This document shows, piece by piece, positions 1 through 8,435 of a stretch of 64,000 nucleotides of DNA. The stretch is from Chitinophaga skermanii (GTDB lineage Bacteria > Bacteroidota > Bacteroidia > Chitinophagales > Chitinophagaceae), in assembly GCF_003259335.1 (NCBI RefSeq), contig NZ_QLLL01000005.1, forward strand, positions 186,001 through 250,000, in the 5' to 3' direction. The notes beneath the pieces were generated by a model. It did not search any database. It saw only the letters and a list, made by a program, of their open reading frames with translations, and had not been told where the DNA came from. Made by a program: the position numbers and the translations under genes. Positions within the stretch are counted from its first letter, which is position 1. Each line of letters begins with the position of its first letter.

Positions 1-330
1 ACAGTACGTTTTGGCCCAATCAACGATATGTTTCACATAGCCGCGGCCTCTGAAGGCTGGGTTCGTAGCAATACGGTGGATATAAATGGCCTTGTCTACA
101 GACTTCTCTTTCCAGATTTGAGGATCATTAAAAGTGAGGGTGAAAATACAGGCCATCTCATTGCCCTCTACGATTTTAAATAAGCGAAGGTCTTGGATAT
201 CTTGTGTAACCAGCTCATTTTCAAAACCCTGCCATTGGCGGCTGTTAACGGTGGCTTGGAATTGTGTACCTAAGTCGTATAGCTCGAATATTTGTGGAAT
301 ATCCTGCTGCGTAGCATTCAGTATTTGCAT
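1..330 (-). CDS. GNAT-family N-acetyltransferase, partial
   Basis: The first 110 codons of a GCN5-related acetyltransferase are present; the C-terminus lies beyond position 1. Members transfer an acetyl group from acetyl-CoA to an amine; the substrate cannot be told here. The diagnostic motif A is visible around residues 85-100: a beta strand reading IYIHRIATNP followed by R94-G-R-G97, the pyrophosphate-binding loop. The ATG at 330 is chosen because the next in-frame codons upstream give no better start. The gene points off the window, so its downstream partners are unknown. The fold assignment is firm; the function is open. Confidence 0.8.
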   Translation of the reverse strand, partial: MQILNATQQDIPQIFELYDLGTQFQATVNSRQWQGFENELVTQDIQDLRLFKIVEGNEMACIFTLTFNDPQIWKEKSVDKAIYIHRIATNPAFRGRGYVKHIVDWAKTYC

Positions 331-626
331 GGCGAATAAATTATTGCGTATGCATACAAAGTTCTGCATTATAAGGATGGGAAAACAGATTCAGTTTTAT
401 GTATTTTAACCATATCAGATGAGTGTATGAGTAGTGTGGTGTTGGGTTTATGTTGATGCTTGTAGAATTGGAGTTAATAAGCTGTGCTGGAGTCGCTAGG
501 GGGAAAGTTGATCTTTGATGTAGGGTTGGTAAAGTATATGATGGGGTACGTAATTATAGAAGTATGGTGAATCAATAGGAGAATAACAGTTATGAACGAT
601 CAACATTATATGTAGATACTATGAAT

Positions 627-714
627 AACATAGTCACTACATGGCAATTACATGGAGCTTACATGGGGCCTACATAGAAACTACATGAAGCTTACATGAA
701 AGTTACTTTGATTA
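627..714. repeat. 11-bp phased array A, core TACATG
   Basis: The core TACATG or a one- to two-base variant starts at 627, 638, 649, 660, 671, 682, 693 and 704, exactly 11 bp apart. The consensus unit is nTTACATGGnn. The five bases between cores vary. The array lies between the 5' end of the GNAT gene and the 3' end of the PepSY-like gene. The same core in reverse orientation forms the array at 52534-52621. Confidence 0.85.
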
Positions 715-840
715 GTCCTAAGAAAAATAGGAAGGGTCACTGGCAGAAATTAGGAAAATTAGTAGCAAGGATGAGGTACTAACCTTACAAGTATCACATC
801 ATTCAATACATTATCAACAACTTAGTAATTAAATACAAAT

Positions 841-872
841 GAAAAACCCCGCCCAAAAGAGCAGGGTCTGTC
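841..872 (-). terminator. Intrinsic terminator of the PepSY-like gene
   Basis: Read on the minus strand, ACCCTGC and GCGGGGT form an imperfect stem and are followed by TTTTTC. It sits about 30 bp past the stop codon. Confidence 0.65.
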
Positions 873-903
873 CTATTTATCCCTATACCTATGAAATACT
901 AAT

Positions 904-1371
904 TTATTGTGTAATGGTTCCGTTTTCGTTGATTAACAACGCTTTTGTGGTTCCATTATCATCGATATTAACTTTGTAATACGCTGCCACGTCTGCTCTT
1001 TCAATTTTCACACCGTTGTTAACAACTGAAGATGGAAATTTGTTTTTAATTGTTGCAGAAATTGTGCCAGGTAAATTTTCGGCTGTGTATTCGCTACGTG
1101 TAGCGATCCATTTGCCTTCTGCATCGTATTCCGCAGCAGTTTTTACATCTTCTTGTTTAAAGGTGCCAATCCAATTACCGGAACTGGTCTTTACCCATAT
1201 AACGTCAGAAGTACCTGTAAAGTTTTGTTGAAATGCATCTTTTACATTAGCAGGAGCTTCAACCTTAGCTTTCGCTACTACTTTTGCTTTCTTAGATGAT
1301 TTTTTCTGTTGCGAAAAAGCTGAAACAGATGTGAAGATGGCAACACAAATGATGAACGATAACTTTTTCAT
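904..1371 (-). CDS. Secreted PepSY-like domain protein
   Basis: This 155-residue protein starts with a clear signal peptide (MKKLSFIICVAIF, cleavage likely after SAFS at about residue 20). A short Lys/Ala linker follows at residues 22-40. The rest resembles the periplasmic PepSY-like (DUF2874-type) fold of Bacteroidota: a block VKDAFQQNFTG near residue 43, then alternating strands with WIGTFK, AEYDAEGKWI and YKVNIDDNG. These proteins are small, exported and mostly of unknown function. It is monocistronic, with its own terminator at 841-872. The assignment rests on pattern resemblance only. Confidence 0.65.
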   Translation of the reverse strand: MKKLSFIICVAIFTSVSAFSQQKKSSKKAKVVAKAKVEAPANVKDAFQQNFTGTSDVIWVKTSSGNWIGTFKQEDVKTAAEYDAEGKWIATRSEYTAENLPGTISATIKNKFPSSVVNNGVKIERADVAAYYKVNIDDNGTTKALLINENGTITQ

Positions 1372-1579
1372 AAAGACATGGTGTTTAAGATACTGGTTAA
1401 AATCGTTTACTGCGTTTTCGCTTTGTGTAAACTTCTAAATACTACACTAAAACAATGCCAAAAACGAAAAATGGGCGTTCATTATTGTGAAATTAAGCAA
1501 AAATTCCTGTTTTTCCTATGAAATACTCCTTTATAATTTTGTTAATGTCGTGAACTATACCTATTATCGGCCTATTTTG

Positions 1580-1587
1580 TAACTTTG
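1580..1587 (+). promoter_or_regulatory. Bacteroidota -7 element of ileS
   Basis: TAACTTTG matches the Bacteroidota -7 consensus TAnnTTTG and lies about 40 bp before the ileS ATG. No clear -33 TTTG is seen at the usual spacing. Confidence 0.5.
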
Positions 1588-1625
1588 CAGAATTTATTAC
1601 CGATCATCAAAGGCAAGGATTTTAT

Positions 1626-4600
1626 ATGTCCAGTAAGTACACGGAATTTAATCAATTGAATTTACCGCAAATAGAGAAAGAGATACTCCAATTTTGGGAG
1701 CAAAACGGCATATTTGAGAAAAGTGTCGACGGCCGCGAAGGCGCTACACCCTTCGTTTTCTACGAAGGCCCACCATCCGCTAACGGCTTACCTGGTATTC
1801 ACCACGTGATTTCCCGCGCCCTAAAAGATCTAGTTTGCCGATATAAAACCATGCGCGGCTTCCAAGTGAAGCGTAAATCTGGTTGGGATACCCACGGGCT
1901 TCCAGTTGAATTAGGTGTGGAAAAAGCACTTGGCATCACGAAAGAAGATATCGGTAAAAAAATCTCCATCGCTGAATACAATGATACTTGCCGAAAGGAA
2001 GTATTGAAATATAAAGACAAGTGGGAAGAACTCACCCGCAAAATGGGCTATTGGGTGGATCTACAAAACCCATACATCACGTTCGATAATAATTATATCG
2101 AAACACTTTGGTGGTGCTTACAAACCCTCTACAAGAAAGGGTTGCTTTATAAAAGCGTGAGTATACAGCCGTATTCTCCCGCTGCTGGTACCGGTCTTAG
2201 CTCGCACGAATTAAACCAACCAGGTACATATAAAGATGTAAAGGATACTACCGTGGTGGCTATGTTCCGCGCAGTACACAACGAATTATCCAAGTTCCTC
2301 TTCGATGCCGTGCATAATGAAGAAGTTTTCTTCTTAGCATGGACGACCACGCCTTGGACTTTACCTTCAAACCTTGGCTTAACTGTAGGAGCAAATATCG
2401 ACTACGTATTGGTGAAAACATTTAACCAGTACACGCACTTACCGATCAATGTTATCCTAGCAAAAGATTTATTGTCGAAACACTTCAAACCAGAAGGTGC
2501 CGACATCGACTTAGCGGATTATAAAGAAGGCGACAAGGTATTACCTTATAAAATTGTAGCCGAATTCAAAGGGAAAGACATCGAAAACATCCGCTACGAA
2601 CAATTATTACCATACGTTCAACCTGAAGAAGGTGATCCATTCCGCGTGTTGTTAGGCGATTTTGTTACCACTGAAGATGGTACCGGTATCGTACATACTG
2701 CACCTGCATTCGGTGCCGACGATAATAAAGTAGGTAAAAAATATGGTATCGGTATCCTTACATTGGTAGATCGCCAAGGTAAGTTTATTGATGAAGTAGG
2801 TGAGTTCGGCGGTCGTTACGTAAAGAACTATAAAAACGAAGCAGACTATAAAGATGTAGACGTTGATATCGCGGTGAAATTGAAGAAAGAAAACCGTGCT
2901 TTCAAAGTTGAAAAATACGAACACAGTTACCCGCACTGCTGGAGAACTGATAAGCCAGTATTGTATTACCCATTAGATGCTTGGTTCATCAAAACAACCG
3001 CTGTGAAGGATCGCATGGTTGAGTTGAATAAATCTATCAACTGGAAACCGGCTAGCACAGGTACCGGCCGTTTCGGTAACTGGTTGGAAAACATGGTGGA
3101 TTGGAACTTGAGCAGAAGCCGTTATTGGGGTACGCCATTACCGATCTGGCGCACGGAAGATGGTACCGAAGAAATCTGTATCGGTAGCATCGAGGAGTTG
3201 AATAATGAAATCCGTAAAGCTAACCAAGTATTGGGTGGCGATATCAATTCTAAATATTTACACGAAGGAATTCTTGATTTACATAAACCTTATGTCGACG
3301 AAATCGTTTTAGTGAGTGCGAGCGGTAAGCCAATGCACCGTGAACCCGATTTAGTAGACGTGTGGTTTGACTCGGGCGCGATGCCATATGCACAATGGCA
3401 TTACCCGTTTGAAAACAAGGAAGCTTTGGAATCTGGCCAGGCATTCCCAGCGGATTTCATCGCGGAAGGTGTGGATCAAACAAGAGGTTGGTTCTATACT
3501 TTGCATGCATTGGGTGTAATGTTATTCGATAATGTTGCTTACAAAACTGTGGTTTCCAACGGTTTGGTGTTAGATAAGAATGGTGTGAAGATGAGTAAGC
3601 GTTTAGGCAACATCGTGGATCCATTCGATACAATCGATAAGTTTGGTGCCGATGCTACACGCTGGTACTTGATCACGAATGCATCGCCATGGGATAGCAT
3701 GAAGTTTGACATCGACGGTATTAAAGAAACGCAGAGAAAATTATTCTCCACATTATATAATACCTATAACTTCTTCGCCATGTATGCGAACTTGGATAAG
3801 TTCACATTCAGCGAAAACTACATCCCTGTAGCCGAACGCCCAGAAATCGACCGTTGGATCATTTCCTTGTTGAACACCTTGGTGAAGAAAGTACAGGATA
3901 GTTTCGATGATTACGAACCTACCCAAGCCGGCCGTGCCGTGCAAGAGTTTGTAGATGAACATCTTAGCAACTGGTACGTACGCCTTTGCCGCCGCCGATT
4001 CTGGAAAGGTGAATATGAGCACGATAAAATCTGCGCATACCAAACCTTGTACGAATGCTTGGAAAAAATCTCGCAATTAATCGCACCGGTATCTCCATTC
4101 TTCGCAGATTGGTTATTCGGTAACTTAAATAAAGTATCTAACCGCGTTGGTGCTACTTCGGTACACTTAACCGACTTCCCAGCGATCGTTGAAGCAAACA
4201 TCGACCCTGCCCTGGAAGAAAGAATGCAGTTAGCTCAAGATATCTCGTCGCTCGTATTAAGCTTGCGCAAAAAGGTGAATATCAAAGTTCGCCAACCATT
4301 GCAAAAGGTGTTAATACCAGTGTCAAGCGCCGAATTCCAAGCGCAACTCGAAAAAATCGAGCATTTGATAAAAAGTGAGGTCAATGTAAAAAGTATTGAT
4401 TATCTTACGGAAACGGAAGGTTTCATCAAGAAAAAAATCAAACCAAACTTTAAATCGCTTGGTGCTAAGATGGGTGCGAAAATGAAAGCAGCAGCAGCAG
4501 CTATCACCAATTTATCGCAAGAAGATATCTCTACCATCGAAAAACAAGGTGAACTTGGCTTAATAATTGATAACGAAGCGGTCAAAGTTCTCCTGGCCGA

Positions 4601-4952
4601 TGTCGAAATCATATCCGAAGATATCCCCGGTTGGACAGTAGCAAATAAAGGCGCCTTAACGGTAGCCCTTGATATTACAATTACTCCGGAATTATTAGAT
4701 GAAGGGAATGCTCGCGAATTGGTGAACAGGATTCAGAAAATTCGCAAGGATAGTGGATTTGAATTAACCGATAGAATCGATGTAACCATCGGCGATGTCG
4801 ACAGCTTGAAAACGGCGATAATTAACTTTAATGACTATATTTGCACCGAAATTTTGGCAGACAAACTGGATATGGTGCCGCAATTACAGGAAGGTATAGA
4901 GGTAGAAGTTAACGATCTTAAATTCAATGTATTAGTTAACAAAAAAAGCTAA
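1626..4952 (+). CDS. ileS: Isoleucyl-tRNA synthetase, IleRS2 type
   Basis: This class I synthetase charges tRNA-Ile with isoleucine in the cytoplasm. At 1108 residues it is longer than the roughly 930-residue bacterial IleRS1. It carries the eukaryote-like IleRS2 signature GWDTHGLPVE shortly after the ATP-binding motif. The CP1 editing domain is shown by WTTTPWTLPSN (residues 239-249) and a GTGIVHTAPAFGADD block near 352. KMSKR is at 655-659. The canonical HxGH motif reads G57-I-H-H60, that is GxHH, with positions one and three swapped. IleRS2 enzymes are generally mupirocin-tolerant, and GxHH versions have been reported as hyper-resistant. The gene stands only 5 bp before the DksA-like gene, so the two are probably cotranscribed. 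Confidence 0.97.
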   Translation: MSSKYTEFNQLNLPQIEKEILQFWEQNGIFEKSVDGREGATPFVFYEGPPSANGLPGIHHVISRALKDLVCRYKTMRGFQVKRKSGWDTHGLPVELGVEKALGITKEDIGKKISIAEYNDTCRKEVLKYKDKWEELTRKMGYWVDLQNPYITFDNNYIETLWWCLQTLYKKGLLYKSVSIQPYSPAAGTGLSSHELNQPGTYKDVKDTTVVAMFRAVHNELSKFLFDAVHNEEVFFLAWTTTPWTLPSNLGLTVGANIDYVLVKTFNQYTHLPINVILAKDLLSKHFKPEGADIDLADYKEGDKVLPYKIVAEFKGKDIENIRYEQLLPYVQPEEGDPFRVLLGDFVTTEDGTGIVHTAPAFGADDNKVGKKYGIGILTLVDRQGKFIDEVGEFGGRYVKNYKNEADYKDVDVDIAVKLKKENRAFKVEKYEHSYPHCWRTDKPVLYYPLDAWFIKTTAVKDRMVELNKSINWKPASTGTGRFGNWLENMVDWNLSRSRYWGTPLPIWRTEDGTEEICIGSIEELNNEIRKANQVLGGDINSKYLHEGILDLHKPYVDEIVLVSASGKPMHREPDLVDVWFDSGAMPYAQWHYPFENKEALESGQAFPADFIAEGVDQTRGWFYTLHALGVMLFDNVAYKTVVSNGLVLDKNGVKMSKRLGNIVDPFDTIDKFGADATRWYLITNASPWDSMKFDIDGIKETQRKLFSTLYNTYNFFAMYANLDKFTFSENYIPVAERPEIDRWIISLLNTLVKKVQDSFDDYEPTQAGRAVQEFVDEHLSNWYVRLCRRRFWKGEYEHDKICAYQTLYECLEKISQLIAPVSPFFADWLFGNLNKVSNRVGATSVHLTDFPAIVEANIDPALEERMQLAQDISSLVLSLRKKVNIKVRQPLQKVLIPVSSAEFQAQLEKIEHLIKSEVNVKSIDYLTETEGFIKKKIKPNFKSLGAKMGAKMKAAAAAITNLSQEDISTIEKQGELGLIIDNEAVKVLLADVEIISEDIPGWTVANKGALTVALDITITPELLDEGNARELVNRIQKIRKDSGFELTDRIDVTIGDVDSLKTAIINFNDYICTEILADKLDMVPQLQEGIEVEVNDLKFNVLVNKKS

Positions 4953-4957
4953 TCCCC

Positions 4958-6046
4958 ATGGCAACAAAAAAGAAGGTTGCTAGTAAAACGACGAAAGCTG
5001 CTCCAGCTAAGAAAGCTGTAGCAAAGAAGGCGGCTCCTGTAGCTAAAAAAGCTGCGGCAAAACCTGCTCCTGCTAAAAAGGCTGCACCTGCTCCTAAAAA
5101 AGCAGCTGCGAAAGCTCCTGCTAAAAAAGTAGCGGCTAAGCCTGTACCGGCAAAGAAGGCAACCGTAGCCAAAGCTAAACCTGCTCCTAAAAAGGTAGCA
5201 GCGAAAGCAACACCGGCGAAAGCCCCTGCAAAAACTACAGCGAAAGCACCAGCAAAAGCAGCATCGACTAAAAAGCCTGTTACTGCAACAAAAAAACAGG
5301 CCCCCGTTTTAACTACAAAGGCCACGAAACCCGCTCCAGCTAAAACTGTAGCAAAACCGGTTTCGAAACCAATTGTAAAAAGCAATCCTGTTGCCAAAAA
5401 GCCCGCAGAACCGGTCATCGCAAAACCCGCAGAAAACGAAGAAATAATGCCAGTAAAGAAAGTAGCCCAAGAAAAACAGGAAAAAGACACTAGCAAGAAA
5501 GCAAAAACTGCCTCTGAATCTACTGCTCAACCGGTAGAAAAATCAGAGAAAACAGAAAAATCTGCTAAATCTGCTAAACCGTCTTCTAGCAAAGCAGCCG
5601 CAACTGCCGCTGTTTCTTATGCACCCGATTTCACAAAATCGGTACTGGATCAACCAGAAGTGCCGGTAAGTGGACCTATATTCCGTTATAGCGATAGCGA
5701 ATTGCAAGAGTTCAAAGAAATCATCACGAAGAAATTGGACGCCGCTAAAAAAGAATTAGTGTATTTACAAGGACTTATTACTCGTAAAGACGAAGCAGGT
5801 ACCGACGATACTGAAAACAAATACATGAGCATGGAAGATGGTAGCGGTTCCCAAGAAAGAGAACAGCTAAACCAAATGGCTAGCCGCCAAATCCAGTTCA
5901 TCGATCACCTCGAAAAAGCGATGGTGCGTATCGAAAACAAAACTTACGGTATTTGCCGAATCACCGGTAAATTGATCGATAAAGCACGCCTCCGCGCTGT
6001 GCCGCACGCCACCCTTAGCATCGAAGCGAAGTTGGCTAAAAAATAG
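4958..6046 (+). CDS. Histone-H1-like tail fused to DksA/TraR-like domain
   Basis: Residues 1 to about 215 are an extremely Lys/Ala/Pro-rich tail built from repeats such as PAKKA and KKAAA, resembling eukaryotic histone H1 and bacterial H1-like nucleoid proteins. A more acidic Ser/Glu stretch follows near 160-210. Residues 240-362 match the TraR/DksA family as found in Bacteroidota: a helical hairpin, then YGICRITGKLI and RLRAVPHATLSIEAK. DksA normally has a four-cysteine zinc finger, but the whole protein has a single cysteine (C333), so zinc binding by that site is unlikely. A DNA-binding tail joined to an RNA-polymerase-channel-type domain is inferred. It follows ileS by 5 bp and ends at a strong terminator. 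Confidence 0.8.
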   Translation: MATKKKVASKTTKAAPAKKAVAKKAAPVAKKAAAKPAPAKKAAPAPKKAAAKAPAKKVAAKPVPAKKATVAKAKPAPKKVAAKATPAKAPAKTTAKAPAKAASTKKPVTATKKQAPVLTTKATKPAPAKTVAKPVSKPIVKSNPVAKKPAEPVIAKPAENEEIMPVKKVAQEKQEKDTSKKAKTASESTAQPVEKSEKTEKSAKSAKPSSSKAAATAAVSYAPDFTKSVLDQPEVPVSGPIFRYSDSELQEFKEIITKKLDAAKKELVYLQGLITRKDEAGTDDTENKYMSMEDGSGSQEREQLNQMASRQIQFIDHLEKAMVRIENKTYGICRITGKLIDKARLRAVPHATLSIEAKLAKK

Positions 6047-6079
6047 ATTTTATAAGGTTATTGCCTAAATATATTTGCT

Positions 6080-6112
6080 TAAAAGGCTGTCTCGTAAGAG
6101 ATAGCCTTTTTT
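6080..6112 (+). terminator. Terminator of ileS and the DksA-like gene
   Basis: AAAAGGCTGTCTC pairs with GAGATAGCCTTTT around a GTAA loop, with a T run at the 3' side. Confidence 0.85.
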
Positions 6113-6683
6113 GTTTACTGTGGGTGCAGGCTTGCTTGTTTATTATTGATCCTTTCGAAAGAAGGAATTTTCAATGAATTGTACGTGCAGGTATAGATAT
6201 TTTTTTAATGGATTGTTGTTGAGGTGGTTATAAGGCCGCTCTTTGTTAGGTATAATATCTTCTAATGTTCTTCCAATGTTCTTCCAATGTTCTCCCAATG
6301 TTCTCCTAATGTTAGTTCAATGTTCTTCTAATATGTTGGATCATATTTCTAATTATGTAGGTATTTATACTAAGTATTTGGGTTGTTTTGAAAGATAGGA
6401 AGTCTTTGGATGTACTTGTAGGGGTAATGTTATATTAACGGCCTATTATGTCGATGATTTGACCATGGGTTTGATGAAATTTGTAGCAGTTTTTTAAGCT
6501 TGTTTTAGTGGTGTTTGGGTGCTTGGGTTGATGCCTTGGTGTTAGTAAAAGATTTGGGATGATAGATTGGGCTTAAAATGAGTTATATGGTGATTACTTA
6601 TAGGTGATGGCAAAGTGGTTTTTAGAAAGAAGGCGTAGGTTGATAGGGTAATGGTAAAATGAAAATATAGTATTATACTCAAT
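6113..6683. other. Intergenic region between convergent genes, with array B
   Basis: No gene is seen. The stretch holds array B at 6260-6335. Positions 6350-6680 are G/T-rich on the + strand with many GGGTT and TTGG words but no clear period, and may be a decayed array (inference). Confidence 0.5.
6260..6335. repeat. 11-bp phased array B, unit TTCCAATGTTC
   Basis: AATGTT or a close variant starts at 6264, 6275, 6286, 6297, 6308, 6319 and 6330, an exact 11-bp period over seven units. The inner units are nearly identical (TTCCAATGTTC) and the outer ones diverge. It lies between two convergent genes, each with its own terminator. Confidence 0.88.
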
Positions 6684-6719
6684 AAAAAAGAGGGCGCTTT
6701 TGTAAGTGCCCTCTTTTTG
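6684..6719 (-). terminator. Terminator of the glycosyltransferase/HAD gene
   Basis: AAAGAGGGCGCTT pairs with AAGTGCCCTCTTT, with A and T runs on the two sides, so it can act in both directions. It lies just past the minus-strand stop. Confidence 0.85.
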
Positions 6720-6745
6720 TTTATGATGGGAGGATGAATTTGAAA

Positions 6746-8275
6746 CTAGCAATCCATTGCGGCTTTCTTCTTTTTCCGGGATTGTTTTACATTATAGTAA
6801 ACTACTGCGCCTGCTGCGAGTAAGGCTAGGCTGCCCCAACCAATCTTTTTAGCACGGGTAGGAGTAAGCCATTGTTGAGGAACAGCTTTCGTATCTGGAA
6901 CAATTTTTAGTAAAGGAGCCAAGGAGGCGCCATGAATGATGCGGTCGGCTACTTTAGCAATGTCGTCGCTAACTGGATTATAAGCTACGCCTATACCGGC
7001 CATGCTTAGCATGGCTTTATCGCTTTCGCCATTGCCTACATAAATGATGTTCTGCTGGGAGGTATGGTATTTCTCCTGGATGTAGTACATCAAATGACTT
7101 TTATCGTAAGAGGCTGGTTTGTTAGCCACATTCTCTTTTAGGAAATAGCTTGGGATAGTAATTTCACCGGTAGCTACGCTATGGTAAAGGTGTAGCCTGT
7201 TGGCAAATACGAAGTCGATGCCGAGTTTATTCTTGATGTGGTTAGCAACACATTCGAAGCCATCCGTTACAATACCCACCACGTAGCCGCGTGCTTTTAA
7301 TTGAGTGATAACTTCGGCTGCACCTGGGGCTAATGGAATGCAATCTGCTACTTCCAATAACTCGGCTAAATTCCTATCTTCAAACAACGCGGCACTGCGC
7401 GTGAGAATGTCGATAGGGTCGGTATAATGTTGTAGTATTTGCATTAACGACTCTTCTTTCTCGAAGGCCATGGCTGCTAAGTATACGTAGTTTTGAGTAA
7501 GGATAACCTCGTCGAGGTTGAAGATGACCATCTTCTGGAGCTTGTCGATCGATTCTAAAATCGATTGTTCCATTTGCTCGCGGATGATGTGGATGTTGCT
7601 GAGGGTTTCTAAGTTTTGGGTAGGGAAGTTCTCTGCTTTCTGTAAGATAGCACGCGATACTTCGCGCGACATTTTCCCCAAGTTCTCCCAGCTTTGCATC
7701 GCGTTTTCAACACGCCCAATATTCACTTCCGCTATACGGGCACCTTTCAAATGCATGTCGATGAGTAGACCAATGTCTACACCATAGTCGTTCTCGAAGT
7801 GAACGCCCTGTAGGAACGACTTTCGCGCTGCAATCATCCCACTTAATGGCTGCTGGAAATTACTCAATGCGGGAAATAAAATCCCCAATAAGGGCTTCGC
7901 CACAAGTTGGGTAACCCGGCCCGCTTGCCTTTCAAAGTACGACTTCACAAAATCTGCTTGGTTCTGCACAATTGGATTCGCCAGTAAATCAACTATGTTG
8001 GATGGATAAGTTAGAATATCACCATCGAGATAAACAATAATATCGTGCTTCGCCGCCATCATGCCCTCGCGCATCGAAACGCCTTTCCCACGCTGGCTAC
8101 TTGTAATCACACGTACATTCTCACGCATGGCCTCCGATACCGTGTTATCCGTAGAATTATCATCAACCACGATAATTTCTATAGGTAATTGTGTTTTCTG
8201 GATGTTCTTAATAACATGCCGAATGGTGCTGCCTTCATTGAGCACAGGAATAACAATGGAAATCATAGGAATCAA
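6746..8275 (-). CDS. Glucosyl-3-phosphoglycerate synthase-like GT fused to HAD domain
   Basis: Residues 1 to about 215 are a GT-A glycosyltransferase: nucleotide-binding VVDDNSTDNT, metal-binding D84-G-D86, then GRVTQLVAKPLL and YGVDIGLLID, which strongly resemble GT81 glucosyl-3-phosphoglycerate synthases. Residues about 246-455 are a HAD-superfamily, SerB-like phosphatase domain. In other organisms the matching phosphatase is usually a separate protein. Residues 479-498 form one membrane helix, followed by a Lys/Arg-rich tail, so the enzyme is probably anchored with its catalytic parts in the cytosol. HAD motif I reads N253-L-D255 in place of DxD, so the nucleophile is missing. Motif IV reads GNGESD in place of GDGxxD. 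The HAD part may therefore be inactive or regulatory. The gene appears monocistronic. Confidence 0.8.
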   Translation of the reverse strand: MIPMISIVIPVLNEGSTIRHVIKNIQKTQLPIEIIVVDDNSTDNTVSEAMRENVRVITSSQRGKGVSMREGMMAAKHDIIVYLDGDILTYPSNIVDLLANPIVQNQADFVKSYFERQAGRVTQLVAKPLLGILFPALSNFQQPLSGMIAARKSFLQGVHFENDYGVDIGLLIDMHLKGARIAEVNIGRVENAMQSWENLGKMSREVSRAILQKAENFPTQNLETLSNIHIIREQMEQSILESIDKLQKMVIFNLDEVILTQNYVYLAAMAFEKEESLMQILQHYTDPIDILTRSAALFEDRNLAELLEVADCIPLAPGAAEVITQLKARGYVVGIVTDGFECVANHIKNKLGIDFVFANRLHLYHSVATGEITIPSYFLKENVANKPASYDKSHLMYYIQEKYHTSQQNIIYVGNGESDKAMLSMAGIGVAYNPVSDDIAKVADRIIHGASLAPLLKIVPDTKAVPQQWLTPTRAKKIGWGSLALLAAGAVVYYNVKQSRKKKKAAMDC

Positions 8276-8373
8276 TTGTTTTTTAATGATTGAAATGATA
8301 TGTTCTTCTAGTGTGTCTTATTGGTAAGAGCTAGCTTCCATTACCCAAAAATGATACCATTATAGGCACGAAA

Positions 8374-8413
8374 AAAGGGCTTATGACGAACGGTAGTCGA
8401 CATAAGCCCTTAA
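8374..8413 (-). terminator. Terminator of the ABC exporter gene
   Basis: On the minus strand AAGGGCTTATG pairs perfectly with CATAAGCCCTT and is followed by TTTT. Confidence 0.85.
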
Positions 8414-8435
8414 TATCTATATGATGTAGATGCTA

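Larger units (their letters stand above)
331..903. other. Intergenic region with an 11-bp array
   Basis: No convincing gene is seen. The stretch holds the 11-bp array at 627-714 and, next to the downstream gene, the terminator at 841-872. Positions 420-600 are rich in G and T on the + strand and carry no open frame of note. Confidence 0.6.

Noticed and set aside
4936..5496. 186-codon antisense frame rich in Ala, Phe and Gly opposite the H1-like tail
   Set aside because: It is the shadow of the Lys/Ala/Pro codon bias on the other strand; the + strand gene has the conserved domain and the terminator.
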